A DNA stretch of 64,000 bases, taken from positions 744,001 through 808,000 of the forward strand of contig NZ_FNRQ01000002.1 of assembly GCF_900107685.1 (NCBI RefSeq), read 5' to 3'. The notes under the pieces are model-generated. The model did no database searches and had not been told where the DNA came from. It worked only from the letters and a program-made list of their open reading frames with translations. Origin of the DNA: Paraburkholderia sartisoli. Lineage in GTDB: Bacteria > Pseudomonadota > Gammaproteobacteria > Burkholderiales > Burkholderiaceae. Positions 38,321 through 47,498 of the stretch are shown one piece after another. Both the position numbers and the translations under genes were made by a program. How positions within the stretch are numbered: position 1 is the stretch's first letter; each line of letters opens with the position of its first letter.

Positions 38321-39814
38321 ATGAACGCACCCGGCGAACTTTCGCCTGAAGTTCTCGCCCGGCGCCAGCGCGAAGTCGTGCAGGCGCTGATGGCCGTGCT
38401 GCCGACCCACTGCCTGCTGTATCGCGAGGAAGATACCGTCGCCTACGACTGCGACGGCCTCGCCGCGTATCGCCGGCTGCCGCTCGCGGTTGTGTTGCCG
38501 GAAACGGAATCGCAAGTGCAGCGCATCGTGCAGATCTGCCATCGGCTCGACGTGCCGATCGTGCCGCGCGGCGCGGGCACCGGCCTGTCCGGCGGCGCGC
38601 TGCCGATCCGGCACGGCGTTGTCGTGTCGCTCGCGCGCTTTCGCAAGATCGTCGAAGTCGATTCCTACGCGCGCACCGCGACTGTCCAGCCGGGCGTGCG
38701 CAACCTCGCCATTTCGGAGGCCGCCGCGCCGTACGGCCTTTACTACGCGCCCGATCCTTCTTCGCAGATTGCCTGCACGATCGGCGGCAACGTGTCGGAA
38801 AATTCCGGCGGCGTGCATTGCCTGAAGTACGGCCTCACCGTACACAACGTGCTGCGCGTGCGGGCCATCACGATGGAAGGCGAGATCGTCGAGTTCGGCT
38901 CGCTCGGGCCCGACGCGCCCGGCCTCGATCTGCTCGCGGTGCTGATCGGCAGCGAGGGCATGTTCGCGATCGTCACCGAAGTCACCGTCAGGCTGATCCC
39001 GAAACCGCAAGCCGCGCAGGTCATCATGGCGAGCTTCGACGACGTCGTGAAAGGGGGCGACGCGGTCGCCGGCATCATCGCGGCGGGCATCATTCCGGCC
39101 GGCCTCGAAATGATGGACAAGCCGGCGACGCGAGCCGTCGAGGAATTCGTCAACGCCGGTTACGACCTCGACGCGGCCGCCATTCTGCTATGCGAATCGG
39201 ATGGCACGCCGGAAGAAGTCTCCGAGGAAATCGTCCGCATGACGGCGGTGCTGCGTGAATGCGGCGCGACGCGCATCCAGATTTCGCGCACGGAAAGCGA
39301 GCGGCTCAAGTTCTGGTCGGGCCGCAAGAACGCGTTTCCGGCCGCCGGGCGCATCTCGCCCGACTACTACTGCATGGACGGCACGGTGCCGCGCCGCAGT
39401 ATCGGGCCGCTGTTGTCGCGCATCAGCGAGATGGAGAAAAAATACGCGCTGCGCTGTATCAACGTGTTCCACGCGGGCGACGGCAACATGCATCCGCTGA
39501 TCCTCTTCAACGGCAACGATCTCGACGAATGGCACCGGGCAGAAGCGTTTGGCTCGGACATTCTGGAATGCTGTGTCGAGCTGGGCGGCACGGTGACGGG
39601 CGAACACGGTGTGGGCATCGAGAAGATCAACTCGATGTGCGTGCAGTTTTCTCCCGAAGAGCGCGACGCGTTTCACGCGGTCAAGCGCGCCTTCGATCCG
39701 CCCGGCCTCCTGAATCCCGACAAGGGCATTCCAACGCGCGCCCGCTGCGCCGAATATGGCCGGATGCACGTGCGCGGCGGCTTGCTGCCGCATCCGGAGT
39801 TGCCGAGGTTCTAG
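38321..39814 (+). CDS. glcD: Glycolate oxidase subunit GlcD
   Basis: Catalytic flavin subunit of glycolate dehydrogenase, oxidising glycolate to glyoxylate and passing electrons to the quinone pool through GlcF. VPIVPRGAGTGLSGGALPI binds FAD, and DPSSQIACTIGGNVSENSGG and VFHAGDGNMHPLILF are characteristic. GGAGGA stands just upstream (38311-38319 region). 497 residues, complete; glcE and glcF follow in order. Confidence 0.95.
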   Translation: MNAPGELSPEVLARRQREVVQALMAVLPTHCLLYREEDTVAYDCDGLAAYRRLPLAVVLPETESQVQRIVQICHRLDVPIVPRGAGTGLSGGALPIRHGVVVSLARFRKIVEVDSYARTATVQPGVRNLAISEAAAPYGLYYAPDPSSQIACTIGGNVSENSGGVHCLKYGLTVHNVLRVRAITMEGEIVEFGSLGPDAPGLDLLAVLIGSEGMFAIVTEVTVRLIPKPQAAQVIMASFDDVVKGGDAVAGIIAAGIIPAGLEMMDKPATRAVEEFVNAGYDLDAAAILLCESDGTPEEVSEEIVRMTAVLRECGATRIQISRTESERLKFWSGRKNAFPAAGRISPDYYCMDGTVPRRSIGPLLSRISEMEKKYALRCINVFHAGDGNMHPLILFNGNDLDEWHRAEAFGSDILECCVELGGTVTGEHGVGIEKINSMCVQFSPEERDAFHAVKRAFDPPGLLNPDKGIPTRARCAEYGRMHVRGGLLPHPELPRF

Positions 39815-39968
39815 CGCGGCCTGTACGGTCGTACACCGGCCGCTCCACCGGGTTGCTGCTGCGCGCCGTGCCGTGCGCGCAGCCCCGCGGCCCGGACGGG
39901 AGGCGCCTCAGGGCCGCCCCCGGGTTGCCAGCGCCGCCCTGCCCGGTACAATCGGGCGAAACACAACT

Positions 39969-41069
39969 ATGCAGGACGCCATGGAAGAGGACGACATCGT
40001 CGCCGTTTGGTCCGAACGTATCCGTTCGGCCAGCGCCGAAGGACGCGCGGTGCGCATTCGCGGCGGCGGCACGAAAGACTGGTACGGCCAGAGCCTGGAA
40101 GGCGACATCCTCGACACGCGCGCGCATCGCGGCATCATCGCTTACGATCCGGCGGAACTCGTGATCACGGCGCGCGCCGGCACGCCGCTCCTCGAAATCG
40201 AAGCGGCGCTCGCGGAACACCGGCAGATGCTGGCGTTCGAACCCCCGCACTTCGGCCCGCAGGCCACGCTCGGCGGCTGTATCGCGGCCGGCATTGCCGG
40301 GCCGCGACGCCCTTCGGCCGGCGCGGCGCGCGACTTCGTGCTCGGCGCGGTCATCATGAACGGCCATGGGGAAACGCTGCATTTCGGCGGCCAGGTCGTG
40401 AAGAACGTCGCGGGCTATGACGTGTCGCGGCTCATGGCCGGCTCGCTCGGCACGCTCGGGCTGATACTCGAACTGTCGGTGAAGGTGCTGCCGCTTCCCG
40501 TCGCCGAGGCGACGCTCAAGTTCGACATGAACGGCACCGACGCCGTGCGCAAGCTCAACGAATGGGGCGGCCACCCGCTGCCCATCACCGCGAGCGCATG
40601 GCGCAACGGCACGCTTGCCATGCGCCTTGCCGGCGCCGAAGCCGCGGTCAAGTCGGCGCGCACGTCGCTCGGCGGCGAAGTGGTCGACGCGGTCGAAGCG
40701 GAGCGCTTCTGGGCGGGGCTGCGCGAACAGACCGATCCGTTCTTCTCCGCGATCGCGCCGGGCCACGCGTTGTGGCGCCTCGCGTTGCCGTCGATAACCG
40801 AGCCCCTGCAACTGCCGGGCGCGCAACTGATGGAATGGGGCGGCGCGCAGCGCTGGTGGATCACCGACGCCGACGCGCAGACCGTGCGCATCAGCGCGAA
40901 ACAGGCCGGCGGCCACGCGACCATCTTCCGCACCGGACACGGCTTCGACCGCAGCGCAGGCGTGTTCACGCCGCTGCCCGCGCCGCTGATGAAAATCCAT
41001 CGCGGCCTGAAGGCCGCATTCGACCCGGCCCGCATCTTCAATCGCGGCCGGCTCTACCCCGACTTCTGA
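39969..41069 (+). CDS. glcE: Glycolate oxidase subunit GlcE
   Basis: Second flavin-binding subunit of glycolate oxidase. VRIRGGGTKDWYGQSLEG near the N-terminus, PPHFGPQATLGGCIAAGIAG and QVVKNVAGYDVSRLMAGSLG define GlcE. 366 residues from ATG 39969; an in-frame upstream extension shows no similarity. It lies 154 bases after glcD and ends 7 bases before glcF. Confidence 0.94.
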   Translation: MQDAMEEDDIVAVWSERIRSASAEGRAVRIRGGGTKDWYGQSLEGDILDTRAHRGIIAYDPAELVITARAGTPLLEIEAALAEHRQMLAFEPPHFGPQATLGGCIAAGIAGPRRPSAGAARDFVLGAVIMNGHGETLHFGGQVVKNVAGYDVSRLMAGSLGTLGLILELSVKVLPLPVAEATLKFDMNGTDAVRKLNEWGGHPLPITASAWRNGTLAMRLAGAEAAVKSARTSLGGEVVDAVEAERFWAGLREQTDPFFSAIAPGHALWRLALPSITEPLQLPGAQLMEWGGAQRWWITDADAQTVRISAKQAGGHATIFRTGHGFDRSAGVFTPLPAPLMKIHRGLKAAFDPARIFNRGRLYPDF

Positions 41070-41076
41070 GCGCGCG

Positions 41077-42303
41077 ATGCAAACCAACCTCGCGGACTTC
41101 ATTCGCAACACGCCCGACGGCGATGAAGCCGATTCCATCCTGCGCAAATGCGTGCATTGCGGCTTCTGCACGGCGACCTGCCCCACGTACCAGCTGCTCG
41201 GCGACGAACTCGACGGACCGCGCGGCCGCATCTACCTGATCAAGCAGATGGTGGAAGGCGCGCCCGTCACGCGCAGCACGCAGATGCACCTCGACCGGTG
41301 CCTCACCTGCCGCAACTGCGAGTCGACGTGCCCCTCGGGCGTGCAGTACGGACGCCTTGTCGAAATCGGCCGCAAAGTGGTCGAGGAGCATGTCACGCGG
41401 CCTCCCGGCCAGCGCCTGTTGCGCCGCATGCTGGCGAGCTTCCTGCCAAACAGCGCGCTCTTCACGCCTGCGATGCGGCTCGGCCAGCACGTGCGCCCGC
41501 TCCTGCCGAAAAAGCTGCGCGACAAGGTCCCCGCCCGGCAACCGCTGCTCGAATGGCCGACGGCCCATCACCCGCGCAAGATGCTGATGCTGGCCGGTTG
41601 CGTGCAGCCTTCGATGATGCCGAACGTCAACACCGCGACCGCGCGCGTGCTCGACGCGCTCGGCATCGAGACCGTCGTCGCGCCGGAGGCGGGCTGCTGC
41701 GGCGCGATCCGTTTGCACCTCGGCTATAACGACGAAGCACTCGACGACATCCGCGCCAACATCGACGCGTGGTGGCCGCACGTCGAAGCCGGCGTCGAAG
41801 CGATCGTGATGAACGCGTCCGGTTGCGGCGCGACGGTACGCGAATACGCGCACCTGTTGCGCGGCGACCCGGCGTATGCGGACAAGGCGCGGCGTATCGT
41901 CGAGCTCACCCGCGACATCTGCGAAATCCTGCCCGATTTCGAAGAGTCGCTCGTGGCGCTCGCGCATCGCCGCTCCGTGCATACGGTCGCGTTCCACCCG
42001 CCGTGTACGCTGCAGCACGGCCAGCAGGTGCGCGGGCGCGTCGAGCATCTGCTCACCGCGCTTGGCATCGAGGTGCGCCTGCCCGCCGACAGCCACCTGT
42101 GCTGCGGTTCGGCCGGCACGTATTCGCTCACGCAGCCGACGCTTTCCTACACGCTGCGCAACCAGAAGCTCGAACGGTTGCGCTCGCTGGAGCCGCAGCT
42201 GATTGTTTCGGCCAACGTGGGGTGTATCGCGCATCTGCAGAGCGGCACGTCGATTCCGGTCAGGCACTGGATCGAGCTGCTTGAGCATATGCTGGCGCCC
42301 TGA
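41077..42303 (+). CDS. glcF: Glycolate oxidase iron-sulfur subunit GlcF
   Basis: Electron-transfer subunit with two [4Fe-4S] clusters. CVHCGFCTATCPTYQ and CLTCRNCESTCPSGVQYG are the ferredoxin motifs near residues 26-100; two CCG-type cysteine-rich domains follow (APEAGCCGAIRLHLG, HLCCGSAGTYSLTQP). 408 residues, normal. Together with GlcD and GlcE it forms a membrane-associated complex. No glcC-type regulator is adjacent. Confidence 0.96.
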   Translation: MQTNLADFIRNTPDGDEADSILRKCVHCGFCTATCPTYQLLGDELDGPRGRIYLIKQMVEGAPVTRSTQMHLDRCLTCRNCESTCPSGVQYGRLVEIGRKVVEEHVTRPPGQRLLRRMLASFLPNSALFTPAMRLGQHVRPLLPKKLRDKVPARQPLLEWPTAHHPRKMLMLAGCVQPSMMPNVNTATARVLDALGIETVVAPEAGCCGAIRLHLGYNDEALDDIRANIDAWWPHVEAGVEAIVMNASGCGATVREYAHLLRGDPAYADKARRIVELTRDICEILPDFEESLVALAHRRSVHTVAFHPPCTLQHGQQVRGRVEHLLTALGIEVRLPADSHLCCGSAGTYSLTQPTLSYTLRNQKLERLRSLEPQLIVSANVGCIAHLQSGTSIPVRHWIELLEHMLAP

Positions 42304-42394
42304 CGTTTTCTACCTGGCCGTCCGGATGACTCGGCAGCGAGGGATGGCGTCCGTATAATTCATTCCGTCGCGTTGCTGTGTGCCCAACTGTCTC

Positions 42395-43093
42395 ATGCCC
42401 GATCTCATTCATCACCTCGACGCGGTGCGTCAGCGCATCGCGCTTGCCGCTCGCGTCGCCGGTCGCGACCCGCGTTCGGTTGAACTGCTCGCGGTGTCGA
42501 AAACGTTTCCCGCTGAAGACGTGCGCGCGGCGCACGCCGCCGGGCAACGCGCATTCGGCGAAAACTACGTGCAGGAAGCCGTCACGAAAATCGAGGCGCT
42601 TGTCGACCTGCGCGCGAATCTCGAATGGCATTTCATCGGCCCGCTGCAATCGAACAAGTCGAAACCCGTCGCGGAGAATTTCGACTGGGTTCATTCGGTG
42701 GATCGCCTGAAGATTGCCGAGCGCCTGTCCGCGCAACGGCCGGACGGTCTGCCGCCGCTCAACGTCTGCCTGCAGGTGAACGCAAGCGGTGAGGCGTCGA
42801 AGAGCGGCGTTGCGCCCGGCGAAGCGCTGGAACTGGCCCGCGCCGTCGCCGCGCTGCCCCGGCTGAGGTTGCGTGGCCTGATGTCGATTCCCGAGCCCGC
42901 GGGCGACATGGACGCACAACGTGCGCCGCATCGTCTGCTGCACGCGCTCTTTGAACAGCTTCGCGCAGAAGGGCTCGCGCTCGATACGTTGTCCATGGGC
43001 ATGTCGGGCGATCTCGAAGCGGCCGTCATCGAAGGCGCGACGATCGTGCGCATCGGCACGGCGATCTTCGGCGCGCGCGACTACCCGAACTGA
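42395..43093 (+). CDS. YggS-family pyridoxal phosphate homeostasis protein
   Basis: A PLP-binding protein of the alanine-racemase-like barrel fold that controls free PLP levels. LLAVSKTFPAEDVRAAHAAG carries the PLP lysine, FGENYVQEAVTKIEAL and WHFIGPLQSNKSK are signatures, and LSMGMSGDLEAAVIEGATIV lies at the C-terminus. 232 residues from ATG 42395 (an ATG at 42380 is also in frame). proC lies 22 bases downstream, a conserved pairing. Confidence 0.94.
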   Translation: MPDLIHHLDAVRQRIALAARVAGRDPRSVELLAVSKTFPAEDVRAAHAAGQRAFGENYVQEAVTKIEALVDLRANLEWHFIGPLQSNKSKPVAENFDWVHSVDRLKIAERLSAQRPDGLPPLNVCLQVNASGEASKSGVAPGEALELARAVAALPRLRLRGLMSIPEPAGDMDAQRAPHRLLHALFEQLRAEGLALDTLSMGMSGDLEAAVIEGATIVRIGTAIFGARDYPN

Positions 43094-43115
43094 ACTGAAC
43101 ACTTCACGGAACATC

Positions 43116-43931
43116 ATGAAAATTGCTTTCATTGGCGGCGGCAACATGGCCGCGGCGCTTATCGGCGGTCTCATCAAACGTGGCGTCGCGCCGGCCGACC
43201 TGTATGCGATCGATCCCAACGAAGAAGCGCGCGCGCGCAATGCGCAGCAATTCGGCGTGGGCACGGGCGCCGCGGCTGACGCCGCGCTCGCTTCGTTCGA
43301 CGCCATCCTGCTCGCGGTCAAGCCACAGATCCTGAAGAGCGTCGCTGCGAGCCTCGCGCCGTTTCTGCGGGCGGAGCAGCTCGTCATCAGCATTGCCGCA
43401 GGCATTCGTGCCGACGACCTGTCGCACTGGCTGAACGGCCATGCGCGCGTCGTGCGCACCATGCCGAATACGCCGGCGCTGATCGGCATGGGCGCGACGG
43501 GCCTGTTCGCAACGCCGGGCGTCGACGAAGCGGGCCGCGCGCTCGCCACCCAGGTTCTCGGGGCGGTGAGCCATACCGTGTGGTTCGACGACGAAGCGAA
43601 GATCGACGCCGTGACCGCCATTTCAGGCAGCGGCCCGGCGTACGTGTTCTATTTCATCGAGGCGCTGGAAGAAGCCGCGCGCCAGCTCGGCATGGACGCG
43701 GCGCAGGGGCGCGCGCTTGCCGTCGCGACGTTCACGGGCGCGGCGCAACTGGCCGCGCAGTCCAGCGAGTCGCCTGCCGTTCTGCGTGAACGCGTGACGT
43801 CCAAAGGCGGCACGACGGCGGCGGCGCTTGCATCGTTCGATGCGTCGGGCGTGAAAGACGCGATCGTGCGCGGCGCGCTGGCCGCGGACGCGCGGGCCAA
43901 GGCAATGGGCGACGAATTCGGAAAACAGTGA
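43116..43931 (+). CDS. proC: Pyrroline-5-carboxylate reductase
   Basis: Last step of proline synthesis. MKIAFIGGGNMAAALIGGLI is the Rossmann NAD(P) motif and sets the start. DAVTAISGSGPAYVFYFIEA and TVTGAAQLA-like and RERVTSKGGTTAAAL blocks are the ProC signature. 271 residues, full length. It shares an operon with yggS. Confidence 0.97.
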   Translation: MKIAFIGGGNMAAALIGGLIKRGVAPADLYAIDPNEEARARNAQQFGVGTGAAADAALASFDAILLAVKPQILKSVAASLAPFLRAEQLVISIAAGIRADDLSHWLNGHARVVRTMPNTPALIGMGATGLFATPGVDEAGRALATQVLGAVSHTVWFDDEAKIDAVTAISGSGPAYVFYFIEALEEAARQLGMDAAQGRALAVATFTGAAQLAAQSSESPAVLRERVTSKGGTTAAALASFDASGVKDAIVRGALAADARAKAMGDEFGKQ

Positions 43932-44051
43932 CGGGCGTGTCCACTTCGGGCGGCCGGTTGTGGTCAACCGGTTGTGGTCATCGCGTGACGCAGTGACCCT
44001 GCCCGCGGCGACCGCAATTAACCTCGCTGGCCGCCCATGGCATCTGTGGCC

Positions 44052-44915
44052 TCAAAACGCTCCAGCGGCGTAGTGCGCGGCGATCCCCGCGAACAGCATG
44101 CCGCCCAGCCAGTTGTTATGACGAAACGCCGCGAAGCACGGCATGCGCTCGCGGTTGCGGATGAGCGTGTAGTGATAGATCGCGCATCCGGCCGCCGCCG
44201 CCCAGCCGATCCAGTACAGCACGCCGAAGCCCAGCACGATGCCAATGCCGACGTAGATGCCAAGCGTCATCGCGTAGCAGAGCATGATCGCGAACACGTC
44301 GAAGCGGCCAAAGGTGAGCGCGGAGGTACGGATGCCGATCTTGATGTCGTCGTCGCGATCGACCATGGCGTATTCGGTGTCGTACGCGACCGACCAGAAC
44401 ACGTTGGCAAGCAGCATCACCCACGCGAGCGCCGGCACGTGGTTCTGGATGGCCGCGAAGGCCATCGGAATGCCAAAACCGAACGCGATGCCGAGGTAGG
44501 CCTGGGGAATCGCGAAGAACCGCTTCGTGAACGGGTACGAGCCCGCGACAAAAAGCGCCGCCACCGACAGTTCCTTCGTCAGCGTATTGAGCGGCAGGAT
44601 CAGCAGAAACGCGATCAGCGACAGCCCGGCGGCGAGCGCCACGGCCTCCCACGCCTGGATCTTGCCCGACGTGATCGGCCGGTTCTCGGTGCGCTTCACG
44701 TAGCGGTCGAAATCGCGGTCGGCGTAATCGTTGATCGCGCAGCCAGCCGAGCGCATCAGGATCGTGCCGACCACGAAAATGACGAGCAGGGAAAACGACG
44801 GATGACCGTCCGACGCGATCCACAAGGCGTTGAGCGTCGGCCACAGCAACAGCAGACTGCCGATGGGCTTGTCCATGCGGACAAGGCGGAGATAGAGCGG
44901 AAGTCGGGCGAACAT
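44052..44915 (-). CDS. ubiA: 4-hydroxybenzoate octaprenyltransferase
   Basis: UbiA prenylates 4-hydroxybenzoate in ubiquinone synthesis, in the inner membrane. About eight hydrophobic segments are present; the aspartate-rich motifs are [19 protein letters not shown] near residue 65 and [17 protein letters not shown] near residue 175. 287 residues. It converges on proC. On its upstream side begins the direct-repeat-bounded island, whereas in related genomes dps normally follows. Confidence 0.96.
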   Translation of the reverse strand: MFARLPLYLRLVRMDKPIGSLLLLWPTLNALWIASDGHPSFSLLVIFVVGTILMRSAGCAINDYADRDFDRYVKRTENRPITSGKIQAWEAVALAAGLSLIAFLLILPLNTLTKELSVAALFVAGSYPFTKRFFAIPQAYLGIAFGFGIPMAFAAIQNHVPALAWVMLLANVFWSVAYDTEYAMVDRDDDIKIGIRTSALTFGRFDVFAIMLCYAMTLGIYVGIGIVLGFGVLYWIGWAAAAGCAIYHYTLIRNRERMPCFAAFRHNNWLGGMLFAGIAAHYAAGAF

Positions 44916-44945
44916 GGGAAGCCGGTTAGGAGCAATGCCGACATT

Positions 44946-45143
44946 CTAGAGCAGCACGGCAAACGTCGGCCCGCAACGCCGCATGCGTGCGCCGGGCGAG
45001 TGTTTTTGCATCACCGGAAAAATCAGCCAGAGCGCGGCTAAAAGCAAAAACGGCCTGCCGGGCGTTAACCTGGCAAGCCGTTCTGTCCGGCTTTGTCAGC
45101 CGTGCCGCGCGTCACAACCATGCGATCAAACGCAGCGCCAGAT
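44946..45143. repeat. 198-bp direct repeat, left copy (island boundary)
   Basis: This 198-base segment recurs at 53851-54048 in the same orientation with four mismatches, all in the last third (about positions 45088-45112). It starts at CTAG, 31 bases upstream of the ubiA start, and contains a terminator stem. It is the ubiA-proximal edge of the 8.9-kb insertion. The left flank (ubiA) and the right flank of the other copy (dps) are the ancestral neighbours. Confidence 0.95.
45046..45082 (-). terminator. Intrinsic terminator within the left repeat
   Basis: On the minus strand AACGGCTTGCC (45082-45072) and GGCAGGCCGTT (45059-45049) pair with one G-T or mismatch position and are followed by five T (45050-45046). 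It would end the island operon. The same element at 53951-53987 ends dps, so both operons stop in copies of one terminator. Confidence 0.75.
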
Positions 45144-45157
45144 TCTCTTCGTCATCT

Positions 45158-45277
45158 TCAAGGTTCCTTTGTCGGCATTATCGCCGGCTCAGGCCCCGAG
45201 CGTTCCACATATCCGACTGTCCGAATTTGCGCGGCCACCTCTTCGTCGTGAAGAATCACCACTGCCTGGTCTTTCAT
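45158..45277 (-). CDS. Hypothetical 39-residue protein at the island's left edge
   Basis: A short frame starting MKDQAVVILHDEEVAAQIRT whose ATG overlaps the UxaB-like stop as ATGA, suggesting coupled translation. It ends 15 bases before the repeat. I do not recognise it. It may be the head of a gene truncated by the boundary rearrangement or a chance frame; it does not match the start of altronate dehydratase. Confidence 0.4.
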   Translation of the reverse strand: MKDQAVVILHDEEVAAQIRTVGYVERSGPEPAIMPTKEP

Positions 45278-46434
45278 GATGTCTGCGTCCCTTGCGCGGC
45301 CTGTATCAGTCCGTGCCTCGCCAGCATGCTTCGCAAGCGGGGCTGGGCCGCTCGCACCGGTAGCGAATCGGCGAGTTCGATCAGCGGCACTATCCGCCTC
45401 TTGACCTTTTCAACATGGTTTTGCGCGATATCCGCGATCCGGTGATCGAGATACGGGTTGAGAAACCGCTCACGCACGCTCTCGAGATAGCGCCCGGCGC
45501 GACTGCGCAAGTCGATTGCGGCGAATACTCCGAGGACTTCTTCCTGCCACACTGCTTCGATCCCGTCACGCAGGCGTGCGTCGTTCATCGCATCGAGGAC
45601 CGTCTCCGAGGGGGCGCGGCGCTCGCTGAGCCACTGATCGGCGAGCCAGGTATGGCCCAGATTGAGGAAGAACAGTTTCAACCGCTCGTAACTGCGCAGA
45701 TCATCCGTGAGCACGATATCTTCGTGCAGGCAGGGCAGCTCCATGCCGGTGCGCTGTTCGATGGCCCATAACGCATAGGGCTCTGCCACCGCGCCGACCG
45801 GATCGATCGGCTCGGACACAATCCGGTCGACCAGGGAGTTCACCCATACGCAGTCCTCCCGTAAATAATCGAGAAAAGCGCGAGGCAGCGCCCATCGTTG
45901 CGCGAGACCGAGTACGACATTCCGCAAGGTGTCGCCATTGTTCGAGACGAGTTCGCACGGAAAGATTGACACGCCGGCACAGGGCCTCTCGGACCATCGT
46001 GCATAAAGCAACGTCAGCAGTTTGGCGGGATAACTGCGCGGTGCCTGCGTAGTGTTCACCAGCAGGGCGGTCGAATCGCGCTCGTCGAGCCGATAGCCTA
46101 TGTCACCCGTGTTCGATACGATGACGCGCACGTCTTCAATCGTCGCGCGACGGATCGCGGCCCAGTCTTGATCGGCAACCCAGGCCGTGCGCACGGCGTG
46201 GCATTCGATCATCTTGTCCACGACCGAACCGCCTTCCACGCCGCGAATTTTCACTGGGTAACTACCCGCTTGCGAGAGCGCGGCGACACGCGCACGGCTT
46301 GATGGATTACCGGTCGTCTGCACAACACTGATGCCGCCGATCGCATCTCCGCGCTCAAGCGCCTGAGACACAAACAGGGCGACATGAGCCAGGAGGAATC
46401 GGCTCGTCCCAAACTGAAGTACAGGTTCGCTCAT
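45274..46434 (-). CDS. UxaB-like tagaturonate reductase (mannitol dehydrogenase superfamily)
   Basis: A polyol/aldonate dehydrogenase of about 386 residues. VLQFGTSRFLLAHV is the N-terminal nucleotide-binding start, and SNTGDIGYRLDERDS, SYPAKLLTLLYARWSE and FPCELVSNNGDTLRNVVLGL closely resemble E. coli UxaB (tagaturonate reductase); mannitol dehydrogenases differ in that last block. LVDRIVS and KVKRRIVPL are also shared. The predicted reaction is D-tagaturonate to D-altronate. It ends about 90 residues earlier than UxaB, so a C-terminal truncation is possible. A GTG at 46473 is an alternative start that would overlap the upstream dehydrogenase gene. Last full enzyme gene of the island operon. 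Confidence 0.75.
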   Translation of the reverse strand: MSEPVLQFGTSRFLLAHVALFVSQALERGDAIGGISVVQTTGNPSSRARVAALSQAGSYPVKIRGVEGGSVVDKMIECHAVRTAWVADQDWAAIRRATIEDVRVIVSNTGDIGYRLDERDSTALLVNTTQAPRSYPAKLLTLLYARWSERPCAGVSIFPCELVSNNGDTLRNVVLGLAQRWALPRAFLDYLREDCVWVNSLVDRIVSEPIDPVGAVAEPYALWAIEQRTGMELPCLHEDIVLTDDLRSYERLKLFFLNLGHTWLADQWLSERRAPSETVLDAMNDARLRDGIEAVWQEEVLGVFAAIDLRSRAGRYLESVRERFLNPYLDHRIADIAQNHVEKVKRRIVPLIELADSLPVRAAQPRLRSMLARHGLIQAAQGTQTS

Positions 46435-46466
46435 CCTTCCCGTCCTGACTGGTCCGCCACCATCGA

Positions 46467-47477
46467 TCAGCACTCCACTAGCGCCTTCACCACGGTCTGC
46501 CCTGGCTCGAGCAGACGCGCAAACGCGTCCGGTACGTCTGCAAGCTGCATGCGGTGCGTGTTGAGTGCCTGGTCTGGAATGCGTCCCGCGCGCATCGCCT
46601 CAAGCACGGTCTCGAAGTCAGCAAGCGTCGCGTTGCGGCTCGCGAGCAGGGTGGTTTCGCGCTTATGGAACTCGGGATCGGAAAACGTCACCTGACCCGG
46701 AACGATCGAGATGAGTGTGTATTTGCCCCCATGCGCGACGAAGCTGAAGCCGCGGTTCATCGCGTCGATGTTCCCTGTCGCATCGAAGACGGCGTCGAAG
46801 AACTCGCCGTCCGTTAACGATGCGAGCTGCTTTGCGTCGTCCACGCCGACCGCGACGGCGGCATCCACGCCGAGGTGCGACTGGCAGAATGCGAGGCGAT
46901 CGGCACGCGTGTCGAGACAGGTCACGGCGGCACCGCGCAGCTTCGCGAAGATCATCGCGGCCATGCCGATCGGGCCCGCGCCGACCACCAGCACCCGCTG
47001 ACCAGCCAACACATCCGTGCGTCGCACCGCATGTGCCCCGATGGCGAGGAATTCAAGCATCGCGGCCTGATCGAGCGTCACGCCTTCGGCCTTATGCACG
47101 AACTGGGCCGGCACGCTCAGGTACTCGGTGAGTGCGCCGTCGCAATGCACGCCCAGCACCTTGATGTTGACGCAACAGTTCGTTTTGCCCTGCCGGCACG
47201 CTACGCAGTGCCCGCAGGACAAATAGGGCATGACGTAGATGCTGTCGCCGGCGGAAAGTCCCGAGTCGCGCTCTGCTTCGACGACCACTGCGGAAAGTTC
47301 GTGGCCCATCACGCGCGGATACTCCAGATACGGCTGACTCCCGGTGAAAATGTGCAGGTCGGTGCCGCAAATTCCGACACGACTCACGCGCAGCAGCACT
47401 TCGCCGTTCCCGCGCGCGGGTACATCGCGCTGCTGTACGCGCAAGACGCCTGGGGATTCGCAAATGACACTAAGCAT
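46467..47477 (-). CDS. Zinc-dependent alcohol dehydrogenase, LgoD-like (L-galactonate 5-dehydrogenase)
   Basis: A 336-residue medium-chain dehydrogenase. Catalytic zinc ligands lie in GICGTDLHIF and VMGHEL; the structural zinc cysteines are in CGHCVACRQGKTNCC; VLVVGAGPIGMAA binds NAD(P). The combination VLGVHCDGALTEYLSVPA and FSDPEFHKRETTLLASRNAT resembles E. coli LgoD (YjjN), which oxidises L-galactonate to D-tagaturonate. That fits a UxaB-like enzyme next door. Other polyol or threonine dehydrogenase roles remain possible. Confidence 0.75.
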   Translation of the reverse strand: MLSVICESPGVLRVQQRDVPARGNGEVLLRVSRVGICGTDLHIFTGSQPYLEYPRVMGHELSAVVVEAERDSGLSAGDSIYVMPYLSCGHCVACRQGKTNCCVNIKVLGVHCDGALTEYLSVPAQFVHKAEGVTLDQAAMLEFLAIGAHAVRRTDVLAGQRVLVVGAGPIGMAAMIFAKLRGAAVTCLDTRADRLAFCQSHLGVDAAVAVGVDDAKQLASLTDGEFFDAVFDATGNIDAMNRGFSFVAHGGKYTLISIVPGQVTFSDPEFHKRETTLLASRNATLADFETVLEAMRAGRIPDQALNTHRMQLADVPDAFARLLEPGQTVVKALVEC

Positions 47478-47498
47478 GGTGGTTTCCTTTTGATCAAG

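Noticed and set aside
43953..43981. Two adjacent copies of CCGGTTGTGGTCA after proC
   Set aside because: A 13-base tandem duplication between convergent genes with no hairpin or known motif; too little to interpret.
45158..45277. The 39-codon frame as a truncated altronate dehydratase (uxaA)
   Set aside because: Attractive from pathway logic, but its residues do not show the UxaA N-terminal pattern, so it is left unassigned.
45274..46434. Mannitol or arabinitol dehydrogenase for the UxaB-like gene
   Set aside because: The superfamily is shared, but the PCELVSNNGDTLRN and SYPAKLLTLLYARW blocks are of the UxaB type rather than the mannitol type.
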